The notes beneath the pieces are model-generated. The model was given only the letters and a program-made list of their open reading frames with translations, was not told where the DNA came from and did no database searches. A DNA stretch of 64,000 nt from Bacteroidaceae bacterium (GTDB lineage: Bacteria; Bacteroidota; Bacteroidia; Bacteroidales; Bacteroidaceae): contig JAGAAS010000029.1 of the NCBI GenBank assembly GCA_017615125.1, positions 1 to 64,000 on the forward strand, in the 5' to 3' direction. Within the stretch, counting starts at the first letter, position 1, and the number at the start of each line of letters is the position of its first letter. Of this stretch, positions 18,223 to 27,599 are shown in pieces. Position numbers and translations under genes: made by a program.

Positions 18223-19539
18223 TTATTCCTTTTGAGTGGAGCCTTCTTTATCCCCGAACAGCTGGCTACAGGAAACGAAGGTTTCGGGCAAGGGCATATC
18301 GTAAACTGCCTTGCGGAGGAAGTCGCCAAGGGCCTGGGCATCAGCAAACTGAGCCTGTTGCTCAACACTAATGACGGAACCGATAGCAAGACGATGCTGC
18401 CCCTTGTGCTTATTTGTTATCTCGCGCGGTAGGCGTAGCAGACGTATCTTCCAGTCGATAAGCCCGAGCTCGTAATAGAGGCGCGAATTATGATCGAAGA
18501 AACGTATAGGAACGATGGGAACTTTAGCGCGATAGATGACACGAAGCAAGCTGTCCTGCCACTCTCTGTCGCGTATCTCATGATCTCGCGGATGATAGTC
18601 GGAGACAGCACCTGCGGGGAAGAAACCTACAGGGTGGCCACCCGACAAACGGCTGAGTACCTCGCGCACCCCGCTGATGGAGGTTGCCGTAATGCTGCTC
18701 GAGTCAGCCGTACGGGGGGTTACCGTTATGAAGACAGAACGCATAGCCTTGATATGATTGAGGAACTCGTTGACCATAACCTTAAAATCTGGCCTCACGC
18801 GCCCTAGGGTATTGACAAGAATGATGCCGTCGAGTGCCCCGTACGGATGGTTGCTGATAGTGATGAAGGCTCCTTGCGGCAGAGTCTGCAATTGCTCGGC
18901 GTTTCCCACAAGATAGTCGCAGCCCATCTCCCTAAGCAGTTTTTCGGTAAACGCTACAGGGTCGTCATCATAGGCAGCATCATACATGCGATTCACTTTG
19001 CTGACACCGAGGATGTTTATCACAAAGGCAGCAAGCCGTCGTCCTATCTTGGTATTGAGCTTTGGCAGCATCTCAAGTACGTCGGCACGACTGAGAAGTT
19101 CATGCTGGAGCTGGGCGGAACGACGACGAAATACCCACTTCTCGGCAAGGAAGTAATTGACAAGGCCTGAAATGCAAAGTGCGACAAGGTTGCACACTAC
19201 AACGTGCCAGCCAAACAGGCGCTCGAAAAGCAGCAGGAAAGCCATCTTAACAAGAAAGCCTGCAATTGAGGAGAAGTTGTACTTGATAAAATGACGCCAG
19301 AAAACGCCTGTCGTGCTTTGCGCCACACGATGTCGCCATATCCAGAAGTAGGAAGTGAGATAGTTGACGAACATCGCTGCCTCGAACGAGATAGTAGGCG
19401 AAATGATATTCTCGCCCACGTAACTGCCCTTGAACACGCAGTCGGCAAAAATCCACAGCACGCCGCAGTCAACCAGCGTACCAATGTTGCGCGTCAGGAC
19501 AAATTCTAAGAACTTGACGATGCCTTTCTTCTCGCCCAT
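18223..19539 (-). CDS. Fusion of GtrA-like membrane domain and phospholipid acyltransferase (PlsC-like)
   Basis: Residues 1-135 form a GtrA-like four-helix membrane domain (start FVLTRNIGTLVDCGVLWIFAD; charged C-terminal end AEKWVFRRR), a family linked to flipping of lipid-linked sugars. Residues about 165-425 are a glycerolipid acyltransferase domain of the hemolysin-like group, with the catalytic motif NHPYGALDG (near residue 226) and GHPVGFFPAGAVSDYHP. The two domains are usually separate proteins. The gene follows the CDP-alcohol phosphatidyltransferase by 46 bp on the same strand, so the pair probably makes or remodels a phospholipid or glycolipid. Exact reaction unknown. Confidence 0.83.
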   Translation of the reverse strand: MGEKKGIVKFLEFVLTRNIGTLVDCGVLWIFADCVFKGSYVGENIISPTISFEAAMFVNYLTSYFWIWRHRVAQSTTGVFWRHFIKYNFSSIAGFLVKMAFLLLFERLFGWHVVVCNLVALCISGLVNYFLAEKWVFRRRSAQLQHELLSRADVLEMLPKLNTKIGRRLAAFVINILGVSKVNRMYDAAYDDDPVAFTEKLLREMGCDYLVGNAEQLQTLPQGAFITISNHPYGALDGIILVNTLGRVRPDFKVMVNEFLNHIKAMRSVFITVTPRTADSSSITATSISGVREVLSRLSGGHPVGFFPAGAVSDYHPRDHEIRDREWQDSLLRVIYRAKVPIVPIRFFDHNSRLYYELGLIDWKIRLLRLPREITNKHKGQHRLAIGSVISVEQQAQFADAQALGDFLRKAVYDMPLPETFVSCSQLFGDKEGSTQKE

Positions 19540-19585
19540 CAGTCAGATTATCCGATATTTCCTCTCCGTTTTTGGCCTTTTCCTA

Positions 19586-20296
19586 TTATTCTTCCACAGG
19601 AGCTTTAGGAAGAGGATCCTGTTCTCCTATACGCTTTGCATCACGTAGGAACGAGAGAATGTATGCCAGCCACAGGATAAGCGATGCTGCAAGAGCGAAG
19701 AAGTCGAACCAGCCAAAGACATACGTTTCCTTGAAGATTGTGAACTCCCACGTATGAGTCGAAATCTCGGGTACATACATGAAGATAATGCAGATGATGC
19801 ACGCCAGCAGACGGAACTCGGTGGGGCCCAGGCCCAAGTAGGTAAGGCGGAACTCATTCTTCACGATAGTGAGGATGTTGGTATAAACCGTCAGGCCAAG
19901 ATAGCCCGAAAGGGCAAAGAGCGCCGTTGGGAGATTAATATAAGGAGAAAGGCCTGCGCCGACAAAGAAGAAGAGCTCATTTATTACGTCAACGCTATGA
20001 TCGAGAAAGAACCCGTAAACAGGGCGTTGCGTGTGGCGCACACGGGCAACAGAACCATCAAGACTATCGCCGTACCAGTTCACTATCAATCCCACAACAG
20101 CAAGCCAGAGCCAATATGGACTATAGTTTGAAAGAATGAAGCCCAAAGCCGTGAGCACAGCACCTATCACTCCCACGCAAGTAAGCATATCTGAAGATAT
20201 CTCCCGAGGCATACGCTTAGCGATGGAAACCAGCAACTTCTTTTCAGCGGCATTCAGCACAGAAGTCTGGATGCGTTTTGCTTTTTCATTACCCAT
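19586..20296 (-). CDS. CDP-alcohol phosphatidyltransferase family protein
   Basis: Integral membrane enzyme that joins a CDP-activated lipid or alcohol to a second alcohol, as in phosphatidylinositol or phosphatidylglycerol synthesis. The catalytic signature D-x2-DG-x2-AR-x9-G-x3-D-x3-D is complete in DSLDGSVARVRHTQRPVYG and the following FFLDHSVD (near residues 82-108). About six membrane segments are evident; 236 aa is normal. First gene of a two-gene unit with the GtrA/acyltransferase fusion, with a good promoter at 20337-20368. The acceptor alcohol cannot be told from sequence. Confidence 0.88.
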   Translation of the reverse strand: MGNEKAKRIQTSVLNAAEKKLLVSIAKRMPREISSDMLTCVGVIGAVLTALGFILSNYSPYWLWLAVVGLIVNWYGDSLDGSVARVRHTQRPVYGFFLDHSVDVINELFFFVGAGLSPYINLPTALFALSGYLGLTVYTNILTIVKNEFRLTYLGLGPTEFRLLACIICIIFMYVPEISTHTWEFTIFKETYVFGWFDFFALAASLILWLAYILSFLRDAKRIGEQDPLPKAPVEE

Positions 20297-20336
20297 AGTA
20301 TCGTTTCGTAAAATCTATTCTTGTTAATTACCTGCG

Positions 20337-20368
20337 CAAAGATAGTACCTTTTTACTCTATTGACAAA
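20337..20368 (-). promoter_or_regulatory. Promoter for the phospholipid gene pair
   Basis: Minus strand TTTG (20368-20365), exactly 20 bp, TATCTTTG (20344-20337): a full match to the Bacteroidetes vegetative promoter, about 40 bp before the ATG at 20296. Confidence 0.85.
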
Positions 20369-20383
20369 TAATTTCCATCAAAA

Positions 20384-21697
20384 TCAGTTTCCAGCGGGTT
20401 TTTCAATGCCGAACATAGGCGTAAGCACCCAAGTCTTTTCGAAAATTTCAGGATTGTCGGGATGCGCTGGATCAAAAGGAGCATAGTCGGATAAGATGTT
20501 TGTGGCACAGGGAATCTCCAGCTGCTTCATTCCCGAAAGCACCATCTTGGCAACCTCGTAGGCGCCATAATCGTTGAAATGCGTATTATCCTCCAGAGCC
20601 TGTTCCTGCCCGGGAAACGTAAAGGCAGGATAATGGACAAGACTCCGCTTGCTTCCTTCCACACCCAGCGTCTCAAAGAAAGTACGTGTCATATCGTGAA
20701 GTTCAATGACAGGAATTTCTTCTCGTTCAGCCACCCAGCGCATAGCATCGGGGTATTCTCCGTGAGTTTCGTTTATGCGCCCTTCATTATCAAAACTTCG
20801 GCGCTGGGTAGGAGTTACGAAAACGATGTATCCTCCTCGCAGGCGTACCTCATCGGCAATCTGCTTCAATCCTGTTGCAAAATGGTAGTAGGCTCCTTTT
20901 CCCGGCCCTTTTTGTTTCTGATCGTTATGTCCATATTCCACAAGGACAATATCTCCCTCTTTGAGCTGATGCAACAATTTCTTGTAACGGGCAGAACGTA
21001 AAAGCGTTGCAACCGACCATCCTGAAGCAGCATAGTTTGCTACAGCGATTCCATCATCAAACCAACGCGTAACCATCTGTCCCCAAGAAGCCCAAGGCTC
21101 AAAATCCTGATCCACAACGGTACTGTTGCCGCAAAGCCACAAAACGGGGACTTCGTCAGCACGTTCAATTTCCACATACGCAACTGCGGGCTTCGCCCCG
21201 CCGAATTCAAGCGTCAACTTATCGTCCCAATCAAGACCTGGTGTGTTAGCCCGAATTTCCACAGGCGTAGAATCGTCTTCCGAAACGACTCCGCTATTCA
21301 CTCGTAAGGAATAGCTGCAGGTAATGAATTGTCCCTTTTTTTTTTGTACATTTTCAGCCAACAAACGGCGCGCTTCCGCGCGAAACGTAGTTGAAGAGGC
21401 CTTCCGTTTGGAGCCGTAAGTAACTGTTACCCGATAATTCCCATCGGGCAATGCTACGGAGAAAAAGCAGTTGCCATACTCCACTAAGTCGTAGCCGTAG
21501 CCTATTCCCGAGCCATACAGCAAATCAGGCGTCACCTTCACATACCCGTCCTTCGCGCGGCGGTTTCCGGTAAAATCAAACTTATAGTTTTGAGCCCACC
21601 CGGTATGTATTGCCGAGAAAAAAATAAGAAGAAAGAAAACGGCGAGATTCCTTCTCGAAAAATATTTTTCCCTTCTCCAAAAATCTTTTTTCTTCAT
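20384..21697 (-). CDS. Secreted SGNH/GDSL esterase, rhamnogalacturonan-acetylesterase-like
   Basis: Predicted carbohydrate esterase that removes acetyl groups from a plant polysaccharide. After the signal peptide (cleavage after GWAQ), residues about 37-170 form a beta-rich accessory domain (NYKFDFTGNRRAKDGYVKV). The SGNH domain follows: Ser in CGNSTVVDQDFEPWASWGQM (near 189), Gly in ANYAASGWS, Asn in VEYGHNDQ, and Asp/His in EDNTHFNDYGA (near 370). Block I reads GNS instead of the textbook GDS. The signal peptide is encoded by a module repeat (see findings). It overlaps the GH32 gene by 4 bp (ATGA), so the two are translationally coupled. Confidence 0.88.
   Translation of the reverse strand: MKKKDFWRREKYFSRRNLAVFFLLIFFSAIHTGWAQNYKFDFTGNRRAKDGYVKVTPDLLYGSGIGYGYDLVEYGNCFFSVALPDGNYRVTVTYGSKRKASSTTFRAEARRLLAENVQKKKGQFITCSYSLRVNSGVVSEDDSTPVEIRANTPGLDWDDKLTLEFGGAKPAVAYVEIERADEVPVLWLCGNSTVVDQDFEPWASWGQMVTRWFDDGIAVANYAASGWSVATLLRSARYKKLLHQLKEGDIVLVEYGHNDQKQKGPGKGAYYHFATGLKQIADEVRLRGGYIVFVTPTQRRSFDNEGRINETHGEYPDAMRWVAEREEIPVIELHDMTRTFFETLGVEGSKRSLVHYPAFTFPGQEQALEDNTHFNDYGAYEVAKMVLSGMKQLEIPCATNILSDYAPFDPAHPDNPEIFEKTWVLTPMFGIEKPAGN
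21613..21697 (-). repeat. Interspersed module repeat, copy 3, inside a coding sequence
   Basis: The first 28 codons of the esterase gene contain the modules TTGGAGAAGGGAAAAA, TTCGAGAAGGAA, TCTCGCCGT and TTCTTTCTTCTTA that make up the intergenic repeats elsewhere. Here they are translated as the charged and hydrophobic parts of the signal peptide. Confidence 0.8.
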
Positions 21698-23361
21698 CGA
21701 TATGATTTCATTGTATAAACCTCAAGCGAGGAGAGTCTCACGGGATGATTTCCCCAGAAACGGAAACCGGAAGCATTGTTTTCGGCAGGCCTCCTTTCAA
21801 GGCAATAGCTCACGCCTCCCTCGTCGAGGAAGATTTCCACCGAAGTCTTATCCAGCAGCACCTCTGCCACAAGTTTATGAGTATCAAACTCCCGCAGCGA
21901 ATAGAAATGTCCCAGCATCAGGTTTGAATTCAAGTCGCAGTCAATGATCCGCTGCCCACCGAGATCCATTCCAAACGAGGTACAATGTGTATAGTTGAAC
22001 GTCATCTTCATTCGCAAGGCAGCGCTCTCAGCGTATGGAGCAAGCAGCCTTGCTGCTTCATCAAAGGAAATGTCTTGGCCTTCTATCACTTTTTCTCCTT
22101 GCAGAAGCGATAATTCCTTGACTGGCTGGGCGAAAAGACGGATTCCGTTAGCGGTTGTTTTCAGCGACAGCTCCATTGGTACACTCATCTGCCCCTTGAA
22201 AGGCATTCCTGGATAATCTACCCTGTCCCAACCGATAAGAATCCTTCGTCCGTCAGACGCAGGAATGCCGTTATACGTCTGCGCAGCATAGATAGCACCA
22301 AAACAATAGGCTAACTTGCCTGAGAGCGGAACGAATTTGTATCCATCGAAGGCTCCCAGCATGTAGTTTCCCGAAGCGCCCATCATTACCCATAACGCTT
22401 TCTCCGGATTTCCGTCTACGCACAGCTCAAAGAGCTCCGGACATTCCCAAAAACCTGGAATATGGCTTCGGAAAATCCATTCACGCAGGTTGTTGGACGT
22501 ATAGATGGAATTCCCGTCTTTTTCGCAGAGCACCATTACCCAATGCTTGACTGGCGCATACCAGAAAACTTTCGGGTCTCGCGTCTCGCGACTCCCCCAT
22601 TTCTCCTTCGAATCGATGACAGGATTCTTCTCGTACTTTGTCCAAGTACGCCCGTGATCAAAGCTCCAAGCAACGCACTGCACTTCCCTATCGGCATTGT
22701 CGGCTGTGTAGAAAGCTACCATAGCCGGATTGCCAGGCTTTCCGAAACCCGAAGTATTGGCGCTGTCAACAACAACGCTACCCGAAAACATTGTACCCAA
22801 CGCATCGGGAAAGAGCGCTTCTCCTATCTCTTCCCAATGCATCAGATCGGGACTCACAGCATGTCCCCAATGCATATTGCCCCACTCTCGCTCATAAGGG
22901 TTGTGCTGGAAGAAAAGATGATATTCCCCGTCATAATAAACAAGCCCGTTAGGATCATTTATCCATCCGCAACGCGCTGTAAAATGAATCAAGGGACGGT
23001 TTTCCTCCTTAAACATACCAGAATCTCCCACCGAGTCGCTTTGAGTTATCAATGCAAGGGCGGCTTCTGACTTGTCTGATGTAATAGTGAGTTTCTTTCC
23101 TCGAAAGCAACGAACGTCAGCCCACACCCAATACTCGGGGTTTTCTGCCAACCTTATCTCGAAAGAACGACTCGGGACACCAGATGCTGACAAAGTCAGA
23201 TTGCTTCTTGGGACAGATTGTGACACAGGCAGACGAAGATAATCATGCTGTATCTTCATCACCCGCTCAGACGCGACTACTGACGTTGTTCCAGCAAGCA
23301 GGCATATAACTGCCGAAACAAAGAAGCGACGTGAGTGTCTGTCTACAAGAATCTGTTTCAT
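21694..23361 (-). CDS. GH32 fructan hydrolase (levanase/inulinase type)
   Basis: Predicted to release fructose from fructans or sucrose-type substrates. Signal peptide (cleavage after VVAS). An N-terminal beta-rich accessory domain (about residues 35-120) is followed by the five-bladed propeller: nucleophile Asp in WINDPNGLVYYDG (near 130), RDP in SRETRDPKVFW (near 258), acid/base Glu in WECPELFEL (near 304). A C-terminal beta-sandwich follows (RIIDCDLNSNL, FLDEGGVSYCLE). 555 aa is typical. It sits 7 bp after the GH2 gene and overlaps the esterase gene. Confidence 0.93.
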   Translation of the reverse strand: MKQILVDRHSRRFFVSAVICLLAGTTSVVASERVMKIQHDYLRLPVSQSVPRSNLTLSASGVPSRSFEIRLAENPEYWVWADVRCFRGKKLTITSDKSEAALALITQSDSVGDSGMFKEENRPLIHFTARCGWINDPNGLVYYDGEYHLFFQHNPYEREWGNMHWGHAVSPDLMHWEEIGEALFPDALGTMFSGSVVVDSANTSGFGKPGNPAMVAFYTADNADREVQCVAWSFDHGRTWTKYEKNPVIDSKEKWGSRETRDPKVFWYAPVKHWVMVLCEKDGNSIYTSNNLREWIFRSHIPGFWECPELFELCVDGNPEKALWVMMGASGNYMLGAFDGYKFVPLSGKLAYCFGAIYAAQTYNGIPASDGRRILIGWDRVDYPGMPFKGQMSVPMELSLKTTANGIRLFAQPVKELSLLQGEKVIEGQDISFDEAARLLAPYAESAALRMKMTFNYTHCTSFGMDLGGQRIIDCDLNSNLMLGHFYSLREFDTHKLVAEVLLDKTSVEIFLDEGGVSYCLERRPAENNASGFRFWGNHPVRLSSLEVYTMKSYR

Positions 23362-23368
23362 TTTTCTA

Positions 23369-26320
23369 TCACTTGCCTATTTTGGGTTTCAACTCGTCTG
23401 GAGAGCTTTTGGTGAACATATTTACGGGCTCAGAAACTCTTGTGAAGAGCTCGCTTACTGCTTCAACGGGCACCTCATACTCAGGGCGGAAACGAGGAGA
23501 TGACATATAATCAAAGATAGCAGTTCGCAACTGACGGGCGACGATACGCTTTTCCAAATCATGATCTATATCCAACGTCGTCATCAAAAGACGTCCCTTC
23601 AGGACTTTTGCCTCGAAGAGCACGCCTATCTTTCGGGAAATAAACCAAGTGTCAATGCTCTGAACGAGAGGCTGGAAGCCTTTCGGGAAGTTTGTGAACT
23701 GCATCACTTGGGCATGATTCAGCAACTCCCACCATTGAAGATTGCCGTAGTAGTCGGTAGGAAATTCGCGGAACAGCGGATGTGCATCATTGACAAAAAT
23801 GCCTGTGGTATGAGGCGGGCGCATCTTAAACCAACTGGTATTCCAGAACACGGGAAGGAACTGCTGCTTTACATCTTGTCCATACGTCACCTTACCAGCT
23901 GCTGTGATAAGCACATCTCCTCCCTTTGCCAATACATCCAAAGCCTGAGAATCCAACGAATCTGTTACGTAGACATCACCCTCTGCTACATCTTGACGAT
24001 TGGGATAGAACCAGACATCCCAATCGTTGGCATAATCAGTACCATAGATGCGAACCTCCAGACGCTTCTTTCTGGGAGCATTCACTTCCTCGATAGGAAG
24101 TACCACTTCTCCTATCTTACATCCTGCTCCGATAGGGATGACATCCTTGTGGAAGATACCTACGAGCATGTCTGCTTCTTCGTCAGAACACAGATATGCC
24201 AAGATGGTAGCATTCTCCAGAGGAGCTTCGCCGAAATGGGAAATCTCAATGGAAGCACAAAGCGTGTCGCCTGCTTCATAGACAAAACGCGGCAACCGCG
24301 CCAAGGGAACCGTTTCACAGCAGAAACGGCGCCAAGTCTTTGCATCAATATATTCTTTTTCACCGAAGAATACATCCGTCACCCCAACAAGAGCTGAGCC
24401 TTGTCCGCTGTAGTCGTTGAGAGCTAGCAACTGGAATCCAGCATAGCCTGGAGTACGAAGAGTCTTCTCTATCTCATATTTATAGCATAGCGCCTGAAGA
24501 TGTCCGCTCGCCATCGTAAACGAATGCCCCAATTGCCCCATATCATTCTCCTCAAGAATATCACGGAACACCTCAAAGTTACGTGCTTTGTTGACTCCCG
24601 TGTATTTCCGAATTTCGTCAAAGTTAGGGAATACGCACCACTGCCCTGTCTCGTGGGAAACATAGGGCGTCCCCTCTGCCTGGAGGATAAACTTATTGTC
24701 GCGGAAGTCATCCATTGTGGAAGGCTGACGCTTGTCCCAATCAAGTCCTCGGGCTCCTGCCTTCACATGATACTGGCTCTTAGGCTGCCACTGCCATCCT
24801 CCGCCTACTGACGCGCCTGTATAGACACGACGAGGATCCTTCTCCTTCCAGTAATCTACAAACTTGCTCACCCACTCTACCCAGTTTCCACGAGGCTCGT
24901 TACCGATAGCCATCATGCAGAACGAGGGATGATTGCCGTATGTCTTTATTATTCGCTCAGCCTCAGCCCATAGATAATCGTCTATTGGCTCTCCGTTACC
25001 CAGCGACGAACCGTGATTGGGCCACGAAGGACCTTCTGGCTGCAGATAGAAGCCCACCTTGTCGGCAGCAGCAAAAGCAGCCTCAGGAGGACAGAACGAA
25101 TGAAAACGCATATGGTTAAGTCCATACCGCTTGCATATACGGAATACCTTCTCCCACGAAGCCTGGTCCATAGGAGCATAGCCCGTAAGCGGGAAATCGC
25201 AGTTTTCCACCGTTCCACGCAGCATTATCTGACGTCCGTTCACGTAGAAGTAGCCGTCTCCGTCACCAATAGTAAACTCACGCATGCCAAACGTGGTGAT
25301 ATTCTTATCTGCCGTCAGAAGCGTTCCGAGATACGACTCGCGCAACTCCGTACGAAGGTAGTAAACGTTTGGATGATACTCGTCCCACAGGAAAGCCCTC
25401 TCGCCGATTAGCATCGTGTCGACATACGTAGAGGTGCCCTTCGGGAAAGTATGCACGCGCTGTTCGTCCACGATCTGGCTGTCGCCATTGTCTCCATCGC
25501 AGCGTGCCACATAGTCAAGTGTCCCCTTCACGCTCTTTCCCATGTTGTTTATTACCGTAGTGCGAACCACAGCCGTCAGATCCTTCACGTTGGGGAACAC
25601 CTGCACGTTGTCAATCCATATTTTCTCGGCGGCGCGCAGCTCTATCTTTCCCACAATGCCGTTCCAGTTGCCCTGCGTTTGGTCTGTGATGCTGTGGCTG
25701 TCGGGTCCAGGATTTATCTCTTTCACTCGGTTGTCCACACGTACTGCTATCGTATTCTTCCCGCGCTTCACAAGGCCCGTGACGTCAAACACGTGTGGAG
25801 TCGTCAGACTGTTCTGCATGCCCACTTTCTTACCATTTATCCAGAGTGTCGTTTCCCAATGAGGACGCTCCAGCATAATGGTGAAGCGCATCTCTCCTGC
25901 CCTCATATCCTTCGGCAACGTAAACGTACGCCTATACCACGCTGCCCCCACATAATGTTTGTCAGGCGTCAGGAAAAAGGTCAGCTTCATGTTTCCCTCC
26001 TGGCGATATTTCTCGTACGCTGGATTATAGAAGAAGGAACTATCATAGAGCGACCCTGTCCACTCGGTATTCACACTTATGTCGTCGCCCTTCAGCATTT
26101 CGGGCATAGAACCCGGCAGCAGCATCGTGTCGTCCAAGTCGTGGGCATACCACTTCTGCGCTTCTCCCACGTCGTTTCTGTCAACAGCAAACTGCCACGT
26201 GCCGCTCAAGTCTACCACCTGTGCCACAGCACGAAGGGAAAACATCACACATAGGGCACTCAGGGCCCAAAAGGGAAAGAGTCTTTTCATATTCATAACA
26301 AAAAAGAGTTTTTTCATCAT
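23369..26320 (-). CDS. GH2-family exo-glycosidase, secreted
   Basis: Large glycoside hydrolase of the beta-galactosidase/glucuronidase/mannosidase clan. Sugar-binding sandwich domain (DLSGTWQFAVDRND onward; AAWYRRTFTLPKDM), immunoglobulin-like domain, then the barrel with acid/base Glu in MAIGNEPRGNWVEW (near residue 469) and a likely nucleophile Glu in SHETGQW (near 555), and a long C-terminal region. I place the start at 26320 (MMKKLFFVMNMKRLFPFWAL, 983 aa); an ATG 51 bp upstream would put non-signal sequence first, and MKRLFPF at 26290 is also possible. Substrate not recognised. First gene of GH2-GH32-esterase, divergent from the GH43-like gene. Confidence 0.85.
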   Translation of the reverse strand: MMKKLFFVMNMKRLFPFWALSALCVMFSLRAVAQVVDLSGTWQFAVDRNDVGEAQKWYAHDLDDTMLLPGSMPEMLKGDDISVNTEWTGSLYDSSFFYNPAYEKYRQEGNMKLTFFLTPDKHYVGAAWYRRTFTLPKDMRAGEMRFTIMLERPHWETTLWINGKKVGMQNSLTTPHVFDVTGLVKRGKNTIAVRVDNRVKEINPGPDSHSITDQTQGNWNGIVGKIELRAAEKIWIDNVQVFPNVKDLTAVVRTTVINNMGKSVKGTLDYVARCDGDNGDSQIVDEQRVHTFPKGTSTYVDTMLIGERAFLWDEYHPNVYYLRTELRESYLGTLLTADKNITTFGMREFTIGDGDGYFYVNGRQIMLRGTVENCDFPLTGYAPMDQASWEKVFRICKRYGLNHMRFHSFCPPEAAFAAADKVGFYLQPEGPSWPNHGSSLGNGEPIDDYLWAEAERIIKTYGNHPSFCMMAIGNEPRGNWVEWVSKFVDYWKEKDPRRVYTGASVGGGWQWQPKSQYHVKAGARGLDWDKRQPSTMDDFRDNKFILQAEGTPYVSHETGQWCVFPNFDEIRKYTGVNKARNFEVFRDILEENDMGQLGHSFTMASGHLQALCYKYEIEKTLRTPGYAGFQLLALNDYSGQGSALVGVTDVFFGEKEYIDAKTWRRFCCETVPLARLPRFVYEAGDTLCASIEISHFGEAPLENATILAYLCSDEEADMLVGIFHKDVIPIGAGCKIGEVVLPIEEVNAPRKKRLEVRIYGTDYANDWDVWFYPNRQDVAEGDVYVTDSLDSQALDVLAKGGDVLITAAGKVTYGQDVKQQFLPVFWNTSWFKMRPPHTTGIFVNDAHPLFREFPTDYYGNLQWWELLNHAQVMQFTNFPKGFQPLVQSIDTWFISRKIGVLFEAKVLKGRLLMTTLDIDHDLEKRIVARQLRTAIFDYMSSPRFRPEYEVPVEAVSELFTRVSEPVNMFTKSSPDELKPKIGK

Positions 26321-26513
26321 ATTGGGGGTAAAAGTACAAATAAAATCTCGGGCAACCATACCGAATACCAAAATTTTTTCTTATTTTTGCTGACGAAACA
26401 TCTCTTCTCCCGTATTTGCGGTAAAGCAAGTTAAAAAACGAACTCGTTTTAGCAACGTGTTGCAATGAGACAAGAGAGCAACAAATAACAATAAAACCAT
26501 AAAAACGATTTCC

Positions 26514-27557
26514 ATGAAAAAGGTCTCTTCCTTTCTTCTCGCATTCCTGCTGATTTTGACGGCTTGTAACCCGTCAACGAAAAAGTCGTCAGACACCAAC
26601 GACTGTGCCTTTCTTTTCTCCTACTTCACCAGTCAGGACGGAGGATTGCGCTTAGCCTGGAGCAACGACGGCCTTACTTGGACTCCTATTGAGAAAGCCG
26701 ACGGCACCTCGTTCCTCACGCCCCTTGTCGGCGAAGATCGGCTCATGCGTGACCCAAGCATCTGTCAAGGGCCCGACAACACGTTCCACATGGTTTGGAC
26801 TTCCTCTTGGACCGACCGAATCATCGGCTACGCATCGTCAAAGGACCTCATCAACTGGAGCGAGCAGAAAGCTATTCCCGTGATGATGCATGAGCCAGAA
26901 GCGCATAACTGCTGGGCTCCGGAACTTTTCTACGACAATACCACAAGCCTTTTCTGGATTTTCTGGGCAACGACTATTCCCGGCAGACACAGCGAAGTAG
27001 CCGAGAGCGAGCGTGAGAAGGGCCTGAACCATCGTATCTATGCTGTGACAACAAAGGATTTCAACACGTTCTCTCCCACTTTCATGCTCTTCAATCCCGA
27101 TTTCAGCGCTATCGATGCCGCCATCGTCAAAAGCCCTCTTGACGGTTCCCTCATCATGACAGTAAAGAACGAAAACCCCAACCCGCCCGAAAAGAACATC
27201 CGCATCGTCCGACTCAAGCAAATGCCCCCTTCGGGAGAGGAAATGTCAGCAACGAGCTGCGGAATGAGTGCTGTTTCGGAGCCTATTCACGGCAACTACT
27301 GGGCTGAGGGGCCTTCGCCTCTCTTTATGAACGACACTCTCTATGTTTATTACGATTGCTACATGAATCATCGCTACGGGGCAGCGAGAAGTACCGACAA
27401 CGGCTTTTCCTGGGAAGTAGTCGACAGCCTTGTCGCCTTCCCCAGAGGGATGCGTCACGGAACGGCCTTCTCTGTCACGAAAGATTTCCTGCAGCAACTT
27501 CTCGCACAGGTTGACAGCCTTAATGCTCAACCCTCAGAGCAACCGAAGGATAACTGA
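26514..27557 (+). CDS. GH43-like five-bladed propeller lipoprotein
   Basis: Signal peptide with lipobox LTAC. The remainder resembles the GH43/GH32 propeller hydrolases (arabinosidase/xylosidase types): WSNDGLTWTPIE, LMRDPSICQGPDNTFHMVWT, NCWAPELFYDN and YWAEGPSPLF give the blade pattern with candidate Asp in RDPS, Glu in APELF and Glu in AEGPS. No assignment to a GH43 subfamily can be made by eye. The gene is on the opposite strand from GH2-GH32-esterase and shares their upstream region, so it is likely part of the same glycan locus. A TATTTTTG at 26382-26389 could be its -7 box. Confidence 0.78.
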   Translation: MKKVSSFLLAFLLILTACNPSTKKSSDTNDCAFLFSYFTSQDGGLRLAWSNDGLTWTPIEKADGTSFLTPLVGEDRLMRDPSICQGPDNTFHMVWTSSWTDRIIGYASSKDLINWSEQKAIPVMMHEPEAHNCWAPELFYDNTTSLFWIFWATTIPGRHSEVAESEREKGLNHRIYAVTTKDFNTFSPTFMLFNPDFSAIDAAIVKSPLDGSLIMTVKNENPNPPEKNIRIVRLKQMPPSGEEMSATSCGMSAVSEPIHGNYWAEGPSPLFMNDTLYVYYDCYMNHRYGAARSTDNGFSWEVVDSLVAFPRGMRHGTAFSVTKDFLQQLLAQVDSLNAQPSEQPKDN

Positions 27558-27599
27558 AAAATAACGCGACCAAACACTTATTTCCACATCAGCACCCCT

